A DNA stretch of 64,000 bases from Bacillota bacterium (GCA_017460805.1 JAFUAF010000037.1:110712-174711), one strand, 5' to 3'. Shown: positions 8,071 through 17,731, counted from the stretch's first letter. Numbers and translations: made by a program. The notes: generated by a model from the letters alone, not told the origin.

Positions 8071-8601
8071 ATGAGCGACAAAATTACCGAATTCATATCG
8101 GAAGAGAAGATCAAAAACCGTATCAGTGAGATCGCAGTACAGCTTAACGAAATGTTCAAGGGTCAGACAGTTACTGTCATCTGCACACTTAAAGGTGCTT
8201 TTGTTTTTACGGCAGACCTTATCCGTCAGCTTGATTTTGATGTAAGAATGGAATTTGTAAGTGCAACAAGCTATAGAGGTACGGAATCAACGGGCAAGCT
8301 TGTGATGAGATATCCGCTTGATAATTCTGTTGAGGGCGACAATGTGATACTTGTTGAAGATATCCTCGATACGGGCAGAACATTGAAATATCTTTACGAT
8401 TATGTTAAAGAAAAAAATCCCAAGAATCTTAAATTGGTCGTTTTGCTTGACAAACCCGACAGACGTGTTGCGGAGATCCAAGCCGATATTGCGGGCTTTA
8501 CTATCCCAGACAAGTTTGTGGTGGGCTATGGTCTCGATTACGAACAGAAGTACAGATATCTGCCTTATATCGGTGTTATAGAACCAACAGAGGAAAAGTA
8601 A
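8071..8601 (+). CDS. hpt: Hypoxanthine phosphoribosyltransferase
   Basis: Purine salvage enzyme making IMP or GMP from hypoxanthine or guanine and PRPP. The 176-aa product carries the PRPP-binding loop VILVEDILDTGRT at about residues 92-104 and the flexible-loop region SATSYRGTEST at about 64-74. The start is ATG 8071 with GGGAGG at 8058-8063; an in-frame ATG at 8056 would overlap that site. It lies directly behind tilS and its stop is abutted by the next gene's GTG. Confidence 0.95.
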   Translation: MSDKITEFISEEKIKNRISEIAVQLNEMFKGQTVTVICTLKGAFVFTADLIRQLDFDVRMEFVSATSYRGTESTGKLVMRYPLDNSVEGDNVILVEDILDTGRTLKYLYDYVKEKNPKNLKLVVLLDKPDRRVAEIQADIAGFTIPDKFVVGYGLDYEQKYRYLPYIGVIEPTEEK

Positions 8602-10719
8602 GTGAGCGGCAAAAAATTTAAACTCCCCGATTTAAAAACTCTTTCCGTGAAAGATAAAGCGGTATTGTTTTTTATACTGTGTATTATTGCGGAGCTTTTT
8701 GTGTTCAACATAAATGCGTTTCATCTTGTCGGAAAACAGTACGAAAAGAAACATCTGCATTTTGCCGATGCACAGACCGAAAATTTTGATATATCCGCAA
8801 ACCGCAATATCGGAAGCGGAAGCGGATATATCGAGTTCAAGGATCTGAATATGCCTGTGGGCACGATAACCATAGATACCGCAAGTTCAAGCAAAAGCAG
8901 CGTAAATATCAGTATTGACGTTACGGATGATACACATTGCGGACATTACTACGGCGGGCTTGCAAAGGCGGAAGTTATAAAGAACAACAAAAGCAGTCAG
9001 ACTATTATCTGCAATTTCTTTGGCAATACGCATGATCTGAAATTCAATTTCAATGCCGACGGCGACGAAATTATAAGGATTAGATCCATAAAACTGAATG
9101 AGCCTGTTGGACTGAGATTTTCGTTTTTAAGGATATTTATGCTTTATGCTTCGATAATGCTGTTTTATCTTGTAAAACATTATCTTGGACAAAAACAGGG
9201 TGAAAAACGCAGTTTTGCGGCAAAGGAAAAACTTGTGACGTATTGTGCGTGGGGCGTGACGGCTTTTGCGCTGTTGTTCTGTCTTTACCTTACAAATTCG
9301 GGCAGATATACAAACCCGAATCATTCGTTTTCCGAGGATTGGAAAATGACCGAAGGCAATCAGATGACAAAGGAACTTGTCGATGCTTTCAGAAAAGGTA
9401 CGACAGTGCTGAATGATGAGCCGAATGAGGCTCTGGAGGCGCTTGATAATCTGTACGACTGGAGCCAGCGCGACAATATCTCCTATCCATGGGATCATCT
9501 GTATTTTGAGGGGAAAGTTTATTCATACTATGGCATTGCGCCTGTTTTACTGCTGTTTTTGCCGTATAATGTTTTGACGGGATACTATTTTCCGAGCAGC
9601 TGGGCGGTATTTCTGTTCTGCGCTGTCGGCATAGTTTTTCTTACAAAATTTTATCTTTTGCTGATAAAGAAATTCTTCTCCGATATTACGGCGGAAACCG
9701 TTTTTTGGGGACTTGTTATATTACAGCTTACGACAGGCATCTATCTTTGCCCGTTCAATGCAAATTTCTATGAGATAGCGCAGGCATCGGGGTTTGCGTG
9801 TCTGCCGACGGGCGCATATTTACTTTTAAGGTCGAATGTGCTTGGCAGCGGCAAGATCAATAATAAATTCCTTGCGGCAAGTGCTGCGGTGCTTAGCCTT
9901 GGCGTGCTTTGCCGGCCTACGCTTGCGGTCTACTGCATTGCTGCGCTGTTTTATATCTATGTAGGCTTTATGACAAAGTTAAAGGGTATAAAAGCGGATA
10001 AAAAGGCTGTTAAAAAGACTTATATCTCGTATTTTGTTTCTGCGCTGCTGCCGTTTGTCTGCATCGGTCTTGTGCAGATGATATACAACTATGTGCGTTT
10101 CAAGTCTGTGTTTGATTTCGGTATACAATATTCGCTTACCATAAATGATTTTACACAGACGGAGTTTCACACACAGCTTGCGGCTATAGGTTTTTATAAC
10201 TACCTGCTGCTTTTCCCGGGAGCAAAGGATGTATTTCCGTTTTACTCTAACCCCGGAGTGCTGCAATTTTCGCCGCAGGGCTATTATTTTGTGGCAACAA
10301 GTGCATCTGTGGGTCTGTTATGGCGGGCTCTGCCTGTTACATCCTATTTCAAGGCTAAAAAAGCTTATGACATATCAAAGGATGAAAACAAAAAATATTA
10401 TGCCTTGCTTATTTTTATAAGCTGTCTGCTTTGCCCGTTTATAATTATATTCTCTATATGGGAAAGCGGTTACGGCGCAAGATATATAGTGGATTTCGGA
10501 TGGCAGATAGTAACGGGCGCATATATTATTGCATTTACGCTTTACAGACACAGCGGGAGCGAATTAAGGGCATTTCTTAACAGACTTATGCGTATAAGTT
10601 CCGCCGCGGCCTTTGTGTTTCTTATAGGCGATATGTATATGTGGATAGTCAATGCCGTCAATGTCGATCAGCGTGCTGCCTTATATTCATTTACAAGATT
10701 ATTTGAATTTTGGAAATAA
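8602..10719 (+). CDS. Large polytopic membrane protein, possible GT-C-type glycosyltransferase
   Basis: The 705-aa protein starts at GTG 8602 immediately after the hpt stop. After one N-terminal helix (about 15-35) comes an exported beta-rich domain (about 40-185), then ten or more transmembrane segments to the C-terminus, with a loop containing YPWDHLYFEGKVYSYYGIAP. The layout recalls GT-C lipid-linked glycosyltransferases, but I see no motif that fixes a substrate. A GT2 polyprenyl-phosphate glycosyltransferase lies convergent just downstream, which would fit a cell-surface glycan pathway. Confidence 0.6.
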   Translation: MSGKKFKLPDLKTLSVKDKAVLFFILCIIAELFVFNINAFHLVGKQYEKKHLHFADAQTENFDISANRNIGSGSGYIEFKDLNMPVGTITIDTASSSKSSVNISIDVTDDTHCGHYYGGLAKAEVIKNNKSSQTIICNFFGNTHDLKFNFNADGDEIIRIRSIKLNEPVGLRFSFLRIFMLYASIMLFYLVKHYLGQKQGEKRSFAAKEKLVTYCAWGVTAFALLFCLYLTNSGRYTNPNHSFSEDWKMTEGNQMTKELVDAFRKGTTVLNDEPNEALEALDNLYDWSQRDNISYPWDHLYFEGKVYSYYGIAPVLLLFLPYNVLTGYYFPSSWAVFLFCAVGIVFLTKFYLLLIKKFFSDITAETVFWGLVILQLTTGIYLCPFNANFYEIAQASGFACLPTGAYLLLRSNVLGSGKINNKFLAASAAVLSLGVLCRPTLAVYCIAALFYIYVGFMTKLKGIKADKKAVKKTYISYFVSALLPFVCIGLVQMIYNYVRFKSVFDFGIQYSLTINDFTQTEFHTQLAAIGFYNYLLLFPGAKDVFPFYSNPGVLQFSPQGYYFVATSASVGLLWRALPVTSYFKAKKAYDISKDENKKYYALLIFISCLLCPFIIIFSIWESGYGARYIVDFGWQIVTGAYIIAFTLYRHSGSELRAFLNRLMRISSAAAFVFLIGDMYMWIVNAVNVDQRAALYSFTRLFEFWK

Positions 10720-10722
10720 AAA

Positions 10723-10749
10723 AACGGGTCTCTTTTACAGAGATCCGTT
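10723..10749. terminator. Bidirectional terminator between convergent genes
   Basis: AACGGGTCTCT (10723-10733) and AGAGATCCGTT (10739-10749) form an 11-bp stem with one wobble pair. A and T runs on either side let it serve both strands. It overlaps the stop codon of the minus-strand glycosyltransferase. Confidence 0.8.
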
Positions 10750-11688
10750 TTTGCGTCTGTCGGATGACAGAATATTGAGTTTTATAATAAAATCCTGTTT
10801 GTTTTTCTTGACTATAACATCGAGAATAACTCCTATTGCAAATGATATAACGCCTATAACTGCGCATATCATCGAGCATATAAGTGTCGGGAAGCGCGGT
10901 ACTTCGTGTATGCTGAAATATTCGGCAAGTATCGGGATAAACAAGCCTAACGAAACCAATACAAAAAGAGCGGCGATAGTGCCGAAAAATATCATCGGTC
11001 GGTATTCCTTGAACATTATTGCAATAGTTTTGAGGACTTTCATGCCGTCGCTGAATGTATTCAGCTTGGAAACGCTGCCCTCGGGTCTGTCGCGGAAGTC
11101 GATAGGTATCTCCTTTAAATTAAAACGCTTGTCAAGGGCATTTATCGTCATTTCCGTTTCTATTTCAAAGCCTGCCGATGTAATGGGCATCATTTTTACA
11201 AAATCATAGCTGAAAGCGCGGTAACCTGTCATTATATCCTTAACATCGCTTTTGAAAAGCTTATTTATAAGGTATCTTACAAGTTTGTTGCCAAAACCGT
11301 GGAACATACGCTTGTTTTCGCTGAAATAGGTGCTTGAAAGTCTGTCGCCTATTACCATGTCATACCCGTCGTTAAGCACATAATCACACATTTCTCTTGC
11401 GTGTTCGGCGGGGTATGTATCATCGCCGTCTATCATTATATAGCAGTCTGCATCTATATCCCTGAACATACTGCGTACAACATGGCCTTTGCCCTGACGG
11501 TATTCTTTTCTTACAACCACACGTTCGCCAATGGAAGAGGCTATTTCATAAGTCCTGTCGGTGGAGTTATTGTCGTATACATATACGGTTGCCTCGGGGA
11601 GTGCATTCAGAAAATCTCTTGCAACTTTTTCTACGGTTTTTTCTTCGTTGTAGCACGGTACAAGAACCGCGATTTTTTTATTTTCCAT
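10735..11688 (-). CDS. GT2 family glycosyltransferase (DPM1/polyprenyl-phosphate type)
   Basis: The first 220 residues are a GT-A glycosyltransferase 2 domain: VLVPCYNEEKTVEKV at the N-terminus, YDNNSTDRT, and the metal-binding MIDGDDTYP. The C-terminus has two transmembrane helices (about 235-260 and 270-300), as in enzymes that transfer a sugar from a nucleotide donor to polyprenyl phosphate on the inner membrane face. The product would feed a GT-C enzyme outside, consistent with the neighbours on both sides. The sugar is unknown. Confidence 0.85.
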   Translation of the reverse strand: MENKKIAVLVPCYNEEKTVEKVARDFLNALPEATVYVYDNNSTDRTYEIASSIGERVVVRKEYRQGKGHVVRSMFRDIDADCYIMIDGDDTYPAEHAREMCDYVLNDGYDMVIGDRLSSTYFSENKRMFHGFGNKLVRYLINKLFKSDVKDIMTGYRAFSYDFVKMMPITSAGFEIETEMTINALDKRFNLKEIPIDFRDRPEGSVSKLNTFSDGMKVLKTIAIMFKEYRPMIFFGTIAALFVLVSLGLFIPILAEYFSIHEVPRFPTLICSMICAVIGVISFAIGVILDVIVKKNKQDFIIKLNILSSDRRKNGSL

Positions 11689-11704
11689 TTTTTATACCTG
11701 CCTA

Positions 11705-11733
11705 TTGAAATTTTTTTTGTTTAGTAGTAAAAT
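11705..11733 (+). promoter_or_regulatory. Sigma-A promoter for the DUF6020-like gene
   Basis: TTGAAA (11705-11710), a 17-bp spacer and TAAAAT (11728-11733) lie in the short divergent gap before ATG 11769. Confidence 0.6.
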
Positions 11734-11768
11734 AAATATGATTTTGCTATATAGAAAGGAATTTATTT

Positions 11769-13517
11769 ATGTCTCAAAAAAACGTCTCTATATATTCATA
11801 TAATATAAAACAAATATTGAAAATAACGGCTGCCGCCTATTTTTCGTGTGCCGCAATAACCACATTTTTGCTTATGAATACGACAAGCATTATGGCATTT
11901 TTTATTTTTGCCGCTCTTTTGCTTTTGTTTAAAGTAAGGTTTGAAGGAACAAAAAAAGGTACTCTTGTTCCTTCCGTGTTCTGCGGTGTATTGTTTTCGC
12001 TTTTTATTTCCATGTTCAAATTCCGTTGGATGATAGAACAGGACAGCATTTTTTATATGTTTACAATGCCTGTCGGGCTGTATCTGTTTTTTGAAGCAGT
12101 TACAAATATTGTGTATGCACGCATAAAGGATGTTGTGTTTTGCGAAAAAAATGATACAAGCAAAAAGAAAAAAGTGTTTTTTACATCCATGGCAGTAATG
12201 CTTATTATGTGGCTGCCGCATTTTTTGAGATTTTACCCCGGCAATCTGACTAACGATTCGATAAATCAGCTTAATCAGGCTTTCGGGAATTATCCTTTGT
12301 CCAATCATCATCCGCTGCTGCATACGGCTATAATAAGGCTGTTTGTTGGGAGCGGCTGGATAGTTTCCGGCGATATAATACATGGTATTGCGTTTTATTC
12401 TGTTTGCCAGGCAATAATGCTTGCGGCATCATTTTCCTATCTTGTTGTTACGCTTTACGGTTACGGCTATAAAAAAATCGTTCTTGCCGCTGTCGTTTTG
12501 TTTTATGCATTGCCCTCTTATCACGGCAACTACAGCATAACAATGTGGAAAGATATCTGGTTTGCCGCTGCCGCCGTTGTGTTTTGCACAACTTTGTGGA
12601 GACTTATCATAAAGCTTGAAGGCAACAACAAAATACCGCTCTTTGAGGGCATAATGTTTGCTCTCGGCGGCTTTGGATTTTGCCTTTTCAGAAGCAACGG
12701 ACTGTATGCCTATATTTTTATGCTGGTAATACTTGCAGCTATATATGCAAGAAAAAATATAAAAGTAATTGGACTTACAGCGGCGGTGCTTGCCGTGGCT
12801 CTGGTCGTAAAAGGACCTGTTTATAAATCGCTTGGCGCTGTGCCGTCCGAGCCTACGGAATCGCTCGCCATACCGCAGCAGCAGATAGCGGCTGTGATAA
12901 AAGGCGGCTATAAAATAAGGAGCGAGCATAAAGAACTTATCTCGCATCTTATCGAGCTCGAAAAGATCGAAGAGCTTTATTCTCCTAACAATGCCGACCC
13001 GATAAAGTTTTATATCAGGGATAACGGCGGGGAAGAGTACATATCGGAACATAAAGGCGAGTTGTTTAAAGCATGGTTCCAAATAGGCCTTAAACATCCG
13101 ATAATATACACCCTTGCATTTATCGACCAGACTTACGGATATTATTATCCCGATGTACAGTACTGGATATACGCTTCACAGCTTTGTAATGACAATTTTG
13201 AGGATCTGTATCAAGATCCGAGATTGTCGGAGGGTCTGTGTGAAGTGTACGATAAATTTGTTCAGTCCTATAAGAAATACCCCGTCTGGGGTCTGCTGTA
13301 CAGTATAGGTGCAATGACTTGGGTTTGCGTTTTTACATTAGGTGCGGCATTTTTAAATCAAAAAAAGAAAATGCTTTTGGTTTTTGTGCCGATAATATGC
13401 GTAATACTGACTATTTTGATGGCTACACCGATATTTGCGGAGTTCCGTTACGCATACAGCGTATTTACGACAGTACCGCTTTTCTGTACCCTGCCTTTTT
13501 ACAAAAAAATGCAGTAA
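11769..13517 (+). CDS. DUF6020-like polytopic membrane protein (possible GT-C glycosyltransferase)
   Basis: The 582-aa protein has about twelve transmembrane segments. A conserved loop after the fourth or fifth helix reads FYPGNLTNDSINQLNQAFG followed by SNHHPLLHT; a paralog at 40699-42444 has FPGNIQYDSAMQLL and SNHHPFVHT. The Asp in the first external loop and the following His pair recall GT-C active sites, so a lipid-linked sugar transferase is plausible but unproven. The soluble loop near the C-terminus (about 380-500) is also shared. Transcribed alone between a promoter and a terminator. Confidence 0.65.
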   Translation: MSQKNVSIYSYNIKQILKITAAAYFSCAAITTFLLMNTTSIMAFFIFAALLLLFKVRFEGTKKGTLVPSVFCGVLFSLFISMFKFRWMIEQDSIFYMFTMPVGLYLFFEAVTNIVYARIKDVVFCEKNDTSKKKKVFFTSMAVMLIMWLPHFLRFYPGNLTNDSINQLNQAFGNYPLSNHHPLLHTAIIRLFVGSGWIVSGDIIHGIAFYSVCQAIMLAASFSYLVVTLYGYGYKKIVLAAVVLFYALPSYHGNYSITMWKDIWFAAAAVVFCTTLWRLIIKLEGNNKIPLFEGIMFALGGFGFCLFRSNGLYAYIFMLVILAAIYARKNIKVIGLTAAVLAVALVVKGPVYKSLGAVPSEPTESLAIPQQQIAAVIKGGYKIRSEHKELISHLIELEKIEELYSPNNADPIKFYIRDNGGEEYISEHKGELFKAWFQIGLKHPIIYTLAFIDQTYGYYYPDVQYWIYASQLCNDNFEDLYQDPRLSEGLCEVYDKFVQSYKKYPVWGLLYSIGAMTWVCVFTLGAAFLNQKKKMLLVFVPIICVILTILMATPIFAEFRYAYSVFTTVPLFCTLPFYKKMQ

Positions 13518-13567
13518 AATCACTTTTTTATTATAAACCATATAAGATATAATGTCAAGTTTTGCAA

Positions 13568-13599
13568 GTGCCGCAGTTATTCGCTGCGGCGCTTTTTTT
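13568..13599 (+). terminator. Rho-independent terminator
   Basis: AGTGCCGCAG (13568-13577) pairs with CTGCGGCGCT (13584-13593), followed by a T-run to 13599. Confidence 0.8.
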
Positions 13600-13614
13600 G
13601 TCTTATTTTGCCTT

Positions 13615-13642
13615 GTATATCCTATCTTTGTACGGAAACACT
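13615..13642 (+). promoter_or_regulatory. Candidate forespore (sigma-F/sigma-G type) promoter for sigG
   Basis: GTATA at 13615-13619 and GGAAACACT at 13634-13642 fit the GYATA and GGnnAnAnT elements of sigma-F promoters, with a 14-bp spacer slightly short of the usual 15-16. It lies 37 bp before the sigG start. In B. subtilis spoIIIG is transcribed by sigma-F, so the match makes sense, but it is a short-motif call. Confidence 0.45.
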
Positions 13643-13679
13643 ATTTATAAAAGAAACATTAGTTTTAGGAGATGAGGAT

Positions 13680-14453
13680 ATGGCGGTGACAAAGGTCGAA
13701 ATATGCGGTGTCAATACGGGCAAACTTCCCGTGTTGAAAGAAAGCGAAAAAGAAGAATTGTTCAAGCGTGTCAAACAGGGTGATTTGCAGGCCAGACAGG
13801 ATTATATATACGGAAATTTAAGACTGGTTTTAAGCGTGATACAGCGCTTTAACAACCGCGGCGAAAATATAGACGATATATTTCAGGTCGGATGTATAGG
13901 ACTTATAAAGGCGATAGATAATTTTGATACCTCACATGGTGTCAAATTCTCGACTTATGCGGTGCCCATGATAATCGGAGAGGTAAGACGGTATCTGCGT
14001 GACTACAGTGCTATACGCGTAAGCCGTTCATTAAGGGATACGGCGTATAAAGCTTTGCAGGCAAAGGAGAAACTTACTGCCGCCAACAACAAAGAACCCG
14101 ATGTTGAAGAAATAGCCAAGGAGCTTAATTTATCAAAACAGGATGTTGTTTTTGCGGTCGAGGCGATACAAACTCCCGTGTCACTTTTTGAGCCTGTGTA
14201 CCATGACGGAACGGATGCGATCTTTGTAATGGATCAGATAGGCGACGAGAAAAACAGTGATGAAGTGTGGCTTGAAAATCTTGCACTTAAAGAGGCAATG
14301 GAAAAATTGAGCGAGAGGGAACGCTATATTATAAAACTAAGGTTTTTTAAGGGTAAAACACAAATGGAGGTAGCAGATGAGATAGGCATTTCTCAGGCGC
14401 AGGTCAGCCGTCTTGAAAAGGGTGCCTTAAAAAATATGAGAAAGTATGTGTAG
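13680..14453 (+). CDS. sigG: RNA polymerase sporulation sigma factor sigma-G
   Basis: Late forespore sigma factor. The 257-aa product begins MAVTKVEICGVNTGKLPVL, where VEICGV is diagnostic of sigma-G rather than sigma-F or sigma-B. Region 2 contains NLRLVLSVIQRFNNRG and DDIFQVGCIGLIKAI; region 4 ends with KTQMEVADEIGISQAQVSRL. ATG 13680 follows AGGAGATGAGG; the longer in-frame extension from 13608 starts inside the upstream terminator region. sigE is not next door, unlike in Bacillus. It is followed by the M16 pair 9 bp downstream. Confidence 0.95.
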   Translation: MAVTKVEICGVNTGKLPVLKESEKEELFKRVKQGDLQARQDYIYGNLRLVLSVIQRFNNRGENIDDIFQVGCIGLIKAIDNFDTSHGVKFSTYAVPMIIGEVRRYLRDYSAIRVSRSLRDTAYKALQAKEKLTAANNKEPDVEEIAKELNLSKQDVVFAVEAIQTPVSLFEPVYHDGTDAIFVMDQIGDEKNSDEVWLENLALKEAMEKLSERERYIIKLRFFKGKTQMEVADEIGISQAQVSRLEKGALKNMRKYV

Positions 14454-14462
14454 GGTGATAGT

Positions 14463-15635
14463 ATGAAACTGATAAGGGACAGGGTAAATCTTTATGTGGA
14501 ACAAAACGATAAGTTCAAGGGGTTTTATCTTTGCATCTGCCTGCATCAGCCGCTCAAGGAGGAGACCGTGACCAAAAACCGCCTTTTGTCGCTGGTGCTT
14601 GGCTGTGCGTGTGAAAAATACAAAACTCAGACAAGTTTAAATACCGCACTTGCGGAATGTGACGGGGCGCAGTTAAGGATAGAATCCGTAAAAAAGGGCG
14701 ACAGGATAATTCTTCAACTGCTTATCGCCGCACCGAAAGGGAGCGAAGAAGAGCAGTTCAGGCTTTTGAGCGAGGTAGTGAACAAGCCTTATCTTAAAGC
14801 GGATGATTTTGCCGTTTCACGAAAAAAGCATCTTAAAAATCTTATTGAAAACAAAATAGCCGATAAAAAGCATTATGCACTGGACAGGTGTATAGAGCTG
14901 ATGTTTGAAAAAACGGGTTTCGGTATAGACGGTGACGGTATATTGGGCGATCTTTGCGGAATAAAAGACTTGTACGGTTATTATCGTTCCCTTTTTGAAA
15001 ATTCAAAGATAGATGTATTTGTGCTTGGCAATATGAGTCCCGAAAGGGCTGAGGAATTGTTCAATAAGTATTTTCCCGAGATGAAAAGTATAGAAATAAA
15101 GTCGGGTAAAGCCGCAGCATCGGAGTATAAAAAAGTTATAGAGCGCACGGAGGGCGACAGGGCAAAGCTTTGCATAGGTGTCGATATGGGCGAGGGCAGC
15201 CGGTTTGAAAAAATGGTGTTCAACGAATTTTTCGGTGTGGGAGGTTCGTCCAGGCTGTTTGAAAAGGTCCGAGAGGAAAACGGTCTTTGCTATTATATTT
15301 CAAGTACTTTTTACAGTCTATACAACGCAATGTTTATTCAGGCGGGAATAGATGAAAAAGACCTTGAAAAAACCATCGGCATAATTTCAAAACAGCTTGA
15401 AATACCGCCTACGGAAGAAGAAATAAAAAGGGCAAAACGCTCCGCCGCGGATTCTTTGCGCATAATCGAGGATTATCCGACCGCTCTTATGGATTTTTAT
15501 TTGACGCAGGGAATATTTGAGGACGGCGTAAGCGTGGAAGAAGCTATAGAAAAAATAGAACAGGTCGAAAAGATAACGCTGAGACCTAAGATCAGCGTGG
15601 TATATCTTCTTGGGGGTGAAAAAATTGACGGTTAG
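14463..15635 (+). CDS. M16-family peptidase-like protein (YfmF type), catalytically degenerate
   Basis: The 390-aa protein has the two-domain M16 fold signature in its second half (VFVLGNMSPERAEELFNKYF, then FFGVGGSSRLFEKVREENGL) but no HxxEH zinc motif at the N-terminus. It is therefore probably the non-catalytic partner of the next gene. In B. subtilis the YfmF/YfmH pair is associated with the elongation factor P modification pathway. ATG 14463 follows directly on sigG, and the 3' end overlaps the start of the partner. Confidence 0.85.
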   Translation: MKLIRDRVNLYVEQNDKFKGFYLCICLHQPLKEETVTKNRLLSLVLGCACEKYKTQTSLNTALAECDGAQLRIESVKKGDRIILQLLIAAPKGSEEEQFRLLSEVVNKPYLKADDFAVSRKKHLKNLIENKIADKKHYALDRCIELMFEKTGFGIDGDGILGDLCGIKDLYGYYRSLFENSKIDVFVLGNMSPERAEELFNKYFPEMKSIEIKSGKAAASEYKKVIERTEGDRAKLCIGVDMGEGSRFEKMVFNEFFGVGGSSRLFEKVREENGLCYYISSTFYSLYNAMFIQAGIDEKDLEKTIGIISKQLEIPPTEEEIKRAKRSAADSLRIIEDYPTALMDFYLTQGIFEDGVSVEEAIEKIEQVEKITLRPKISVVYLLGGEKIDG

Positions 15636-16812
15636 GCAGCTTTCATCGGGTGTGAAATGTTATATTATCCCCCAGAAGGGCTTTGTGCAGAAACAGGCAA
15701 TGGCGGTGGTGCGTTTCGGAAGTGATACGGCAGGATTTACGGCAAACGGCATACATTTTGACGTGCCCGCGGGAACGGCACATTTTATGGAGCATAAAAT
15801 GTTTGACAACAACGGCGAAAATGCAATGGAGACATTTGCAAAGCTGAGCGCGGATGTAAACGCATACACCGCCTTTGACCAAACGGCGTATTATTTCAAC
15901 TGTACGGATAATTTTTATGAGTCTCTTGCGGAACTTGTAAAAATGATCTCGACACCCAATTTTACAAAACAGGGCATTGAAAGCGAAAGAAAAATAATAT
16001 CGGCAGAGATAGATATGTATAAGGATGATGCGCCGTGGCAGGCATATTTCGGCCTGCTTGGTACAATGTTTCCCGCGCATCCGATAAAAAACGAGATAAC
16101 GGGCAGCAAAGAAGATATTGAAAAAATAACCGAAGAAATTTTGTACCTGTGCTACAACAATTATTATACGCCAAGCAATATTGCTTTTATCGCTGCGGGA
16201 GATATAGACGAGGATAGGACGGCTGAAATAATAGAAAGAGGACTTTCTTTGCCGAAAGATACGGGTTCATGCAAGGATATCATAAAAGACTATGGAACGG
16301 GCGAAAAGCTTGTGCATAAAAATATGGATATAAAAATGCCTTTTTTCTATATCGGTTCAAGGCTTAAAGATACGGTGCTTACGGCACAGGAACTTGTCAA
16401 AAACCGCATTATGCTCGAATGTACGGCGGGAGAATGTTCTCCTTTTTATCAGGAACTTATCGACAAGGAGATAGTTGAGACTCCGCTTGGCTTTGACGTG
16501 ATAATGGGCAGAGATTACGGCGCAAAATTTGTTTTCGGCGAAGCAAAAGAGCCGGAAAGGGTACTGGAAAGGTTTTTGAAAAACCGAAAAGGCGGGCTTT
16601 TGAATATTGAAGCGGCGGCGAAAAAACAGCGTTCTGCAATTATTATGCAAACGGAGAGCATAAGCGGTATCTGCGGTGTTCTTGCCGATTGTTTTGCCAA
16701 AGATATTGAATTTCTTGACATTTTGAAAAACTATGATACAATAGATACAGGCCGTTTTTTTGATACTGATGAGGATGATGTTTATATGAGCATCGTCGGC
16801 GGCCGCAAATAA
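15625..16812 (+). CDS. Zinc-dependent M16-family peptidase (YfmH type)
   Basis: This is the active partner of the preceding gene. The inverted zinc motif HFMEH lies in GTAHFMEHKMFDNNG and the downstream glutamate in SERKIISAEIDMYKDD; the second M16 domain follows. The start is uncertain: TTG 15625 is best placed behind GGGGGTG (15612-15618), though GTG 15616 and TTG 15610 are in frame. It overlaps the upstream gene by about 10 bp, indicating coupled translation and a heteromeric peptidase. Length is about 395 aa. Confidence 0.88.
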   Translation: MTVRQLSSGVKCYIIPQKGFVQKQAMAVVRFGSDTAGFTANGIHFDVPAGTAHFMEHKMFDNNGENAMETFAKLSADVNAYTAFDQTAYYFNCTDNFYESLAELVKMISTPNFTKQGIESERKIISAEIDMYKDDAPWQAYFGLLGTMFPAHPIKNEITGSKEDIEKITEEILYLCYNNYYTPSNIAFIAAGDIDEDRTAEIIERGLSLPKDTGSCKDIIKDYGTGEKLVHKNMDIKMPFFYIGSRLKDTVLTAQELVKNRIMLECTAGECSPFYQELIDKEIVETPLGFDVIMGRDYGAKFVFGEAKEPERVLERFLKNRKGGLLNIEAAAKKQRSAIIMQTESISGICGVLADCFAKDIEFLDILKNYDTIDTGRFFDTDEDDVYMSIVGGRK

Positions 16813-16828
16813 CAGGCAGGTGATATTT

Positions 16829-17713
16829 TTGGATAAACTTAACTCGCTGCCCGATGCTTGTTTTCCCAATCTTGGTATTTCGTTCGGGGAAGTGAACAGG
16901 GTAGCTTTTACGATATTCGGGTTTGATATATACTGGTACGGGCTTTTTATCTGTACGGGCGTTATACTTGGCATTTGTATGCTGATGTATAATATAAAGG
17001 CCGAGGGTGAAAACCCCGACCCATACATAGATTTCGTCTTTTGGGGCATAATTGCGGGTATCACGGGCGCAAGAGCCTATTACCTTATTTTTAACGACCA
17101 TTCGCTTAAAAGCTTTTTTGCATTCCGTGACGGCGGACTGGCGATCTACGGCGGTGTGATCGGTGCTGTTATAGCGGTCATTGTTTATACAAAGTATAAA
17201 AAGCTTCCGCTTTTTAAATTTACGGATATATTTGCCGCACCTCTGCTTGTAGGACAGATAGTCGGCAGACTTGGGAATTTTGTAAACCGCGAAGCTTTCG
17301 GCAAGGCGACAACAAGCTTCTTTTCACTTATGTACAAGGCAGAAAAAGTGCCGCACCTTAAAATAAACGGCGATATCGGCGTATACCGCAATGCTGCCGA
17401 GTACCCGCTTACTTTTGTTAAAAATACAGCTTATATTTCCGTTCATCCCACGTTTTTATATGAGATGAGCTGTAATATTCTTATCGTTATTATTATGTGC
17501 CTGTACCGTAAGCACAAAAAATTTGACGGGGAGATATCTTGTATGTATTTTCTGTTTTACGGTCTGGGAAGATTTTTTATCGAAAGCATAAGGACGGATC
17601 AGCTTATGATAGGCGGTTTTCCCGTCAGTATGCTTTTCAGCGCATTGGTAAGCACCGCAAGTCTTATCACAATAATTATTTGCCGCAAAAGGGCGGCTAA
17701 AACGGTTCGTTAA
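16829..17713 (+). CDS. lgt: Prolipoprotein diacylglyceryl transferase
   Basis: Lgt moves diacylglycerol from phosphatidylglycerol onto the lipobox cysteine of prolipoproteins, in the cytoplasmic membrane. The 294-aa protein has about seven transmembrane helices, the conserved IVGRLGNFVNREAFG signature, and ARAYYL and DGGLAIYGGVIGA segments. The start is TTG 16829 behind AGGTG; GTG 16820 is also in frame but overlaps that site. It is 16 bp downstream of the M16 gene and ends in a terminator, so it appears to be the last gene of the sigG operon. Confidence 0.93.
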   Translation: MDKLNSLPDACFPNLGISFGEVNRVAFTIFGFDIYWYGLFICTGVILGICMLMYNIKAEGENPDPYIDFVFWGIIAGITGARAYYLIFNDHSLKSFFAFRDGGLAIYGGVIGAVIAVIVYTKYKKLPLFKFTDIFAAPLLVGQIVGRLGNFVNREAFGKATTSFFSLMYKAEKVPHLKINGDIGVYRNAAEYPLTFVKNTAYISVHPTFLYEMSCNILIVIIMCLYRKHKKFDGEISCMYFLFYGLGRFFIESIRTDQLMIGGFPVSMLFSALVSTASLITIIICRKRAAKTVR

Positions 17714-17731
17714 GAGCCGTTTTATTTTTTT
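17699..17731 (+). terminator. Rho-independent terminator after lgt
   Basis: AAAACGGTTC (17699-17708) pairs with GAGCCGTTTT (17714-17723) with one wobble, followed by a T-run. It overlaps the end of lgt. Confidence 0.8.
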
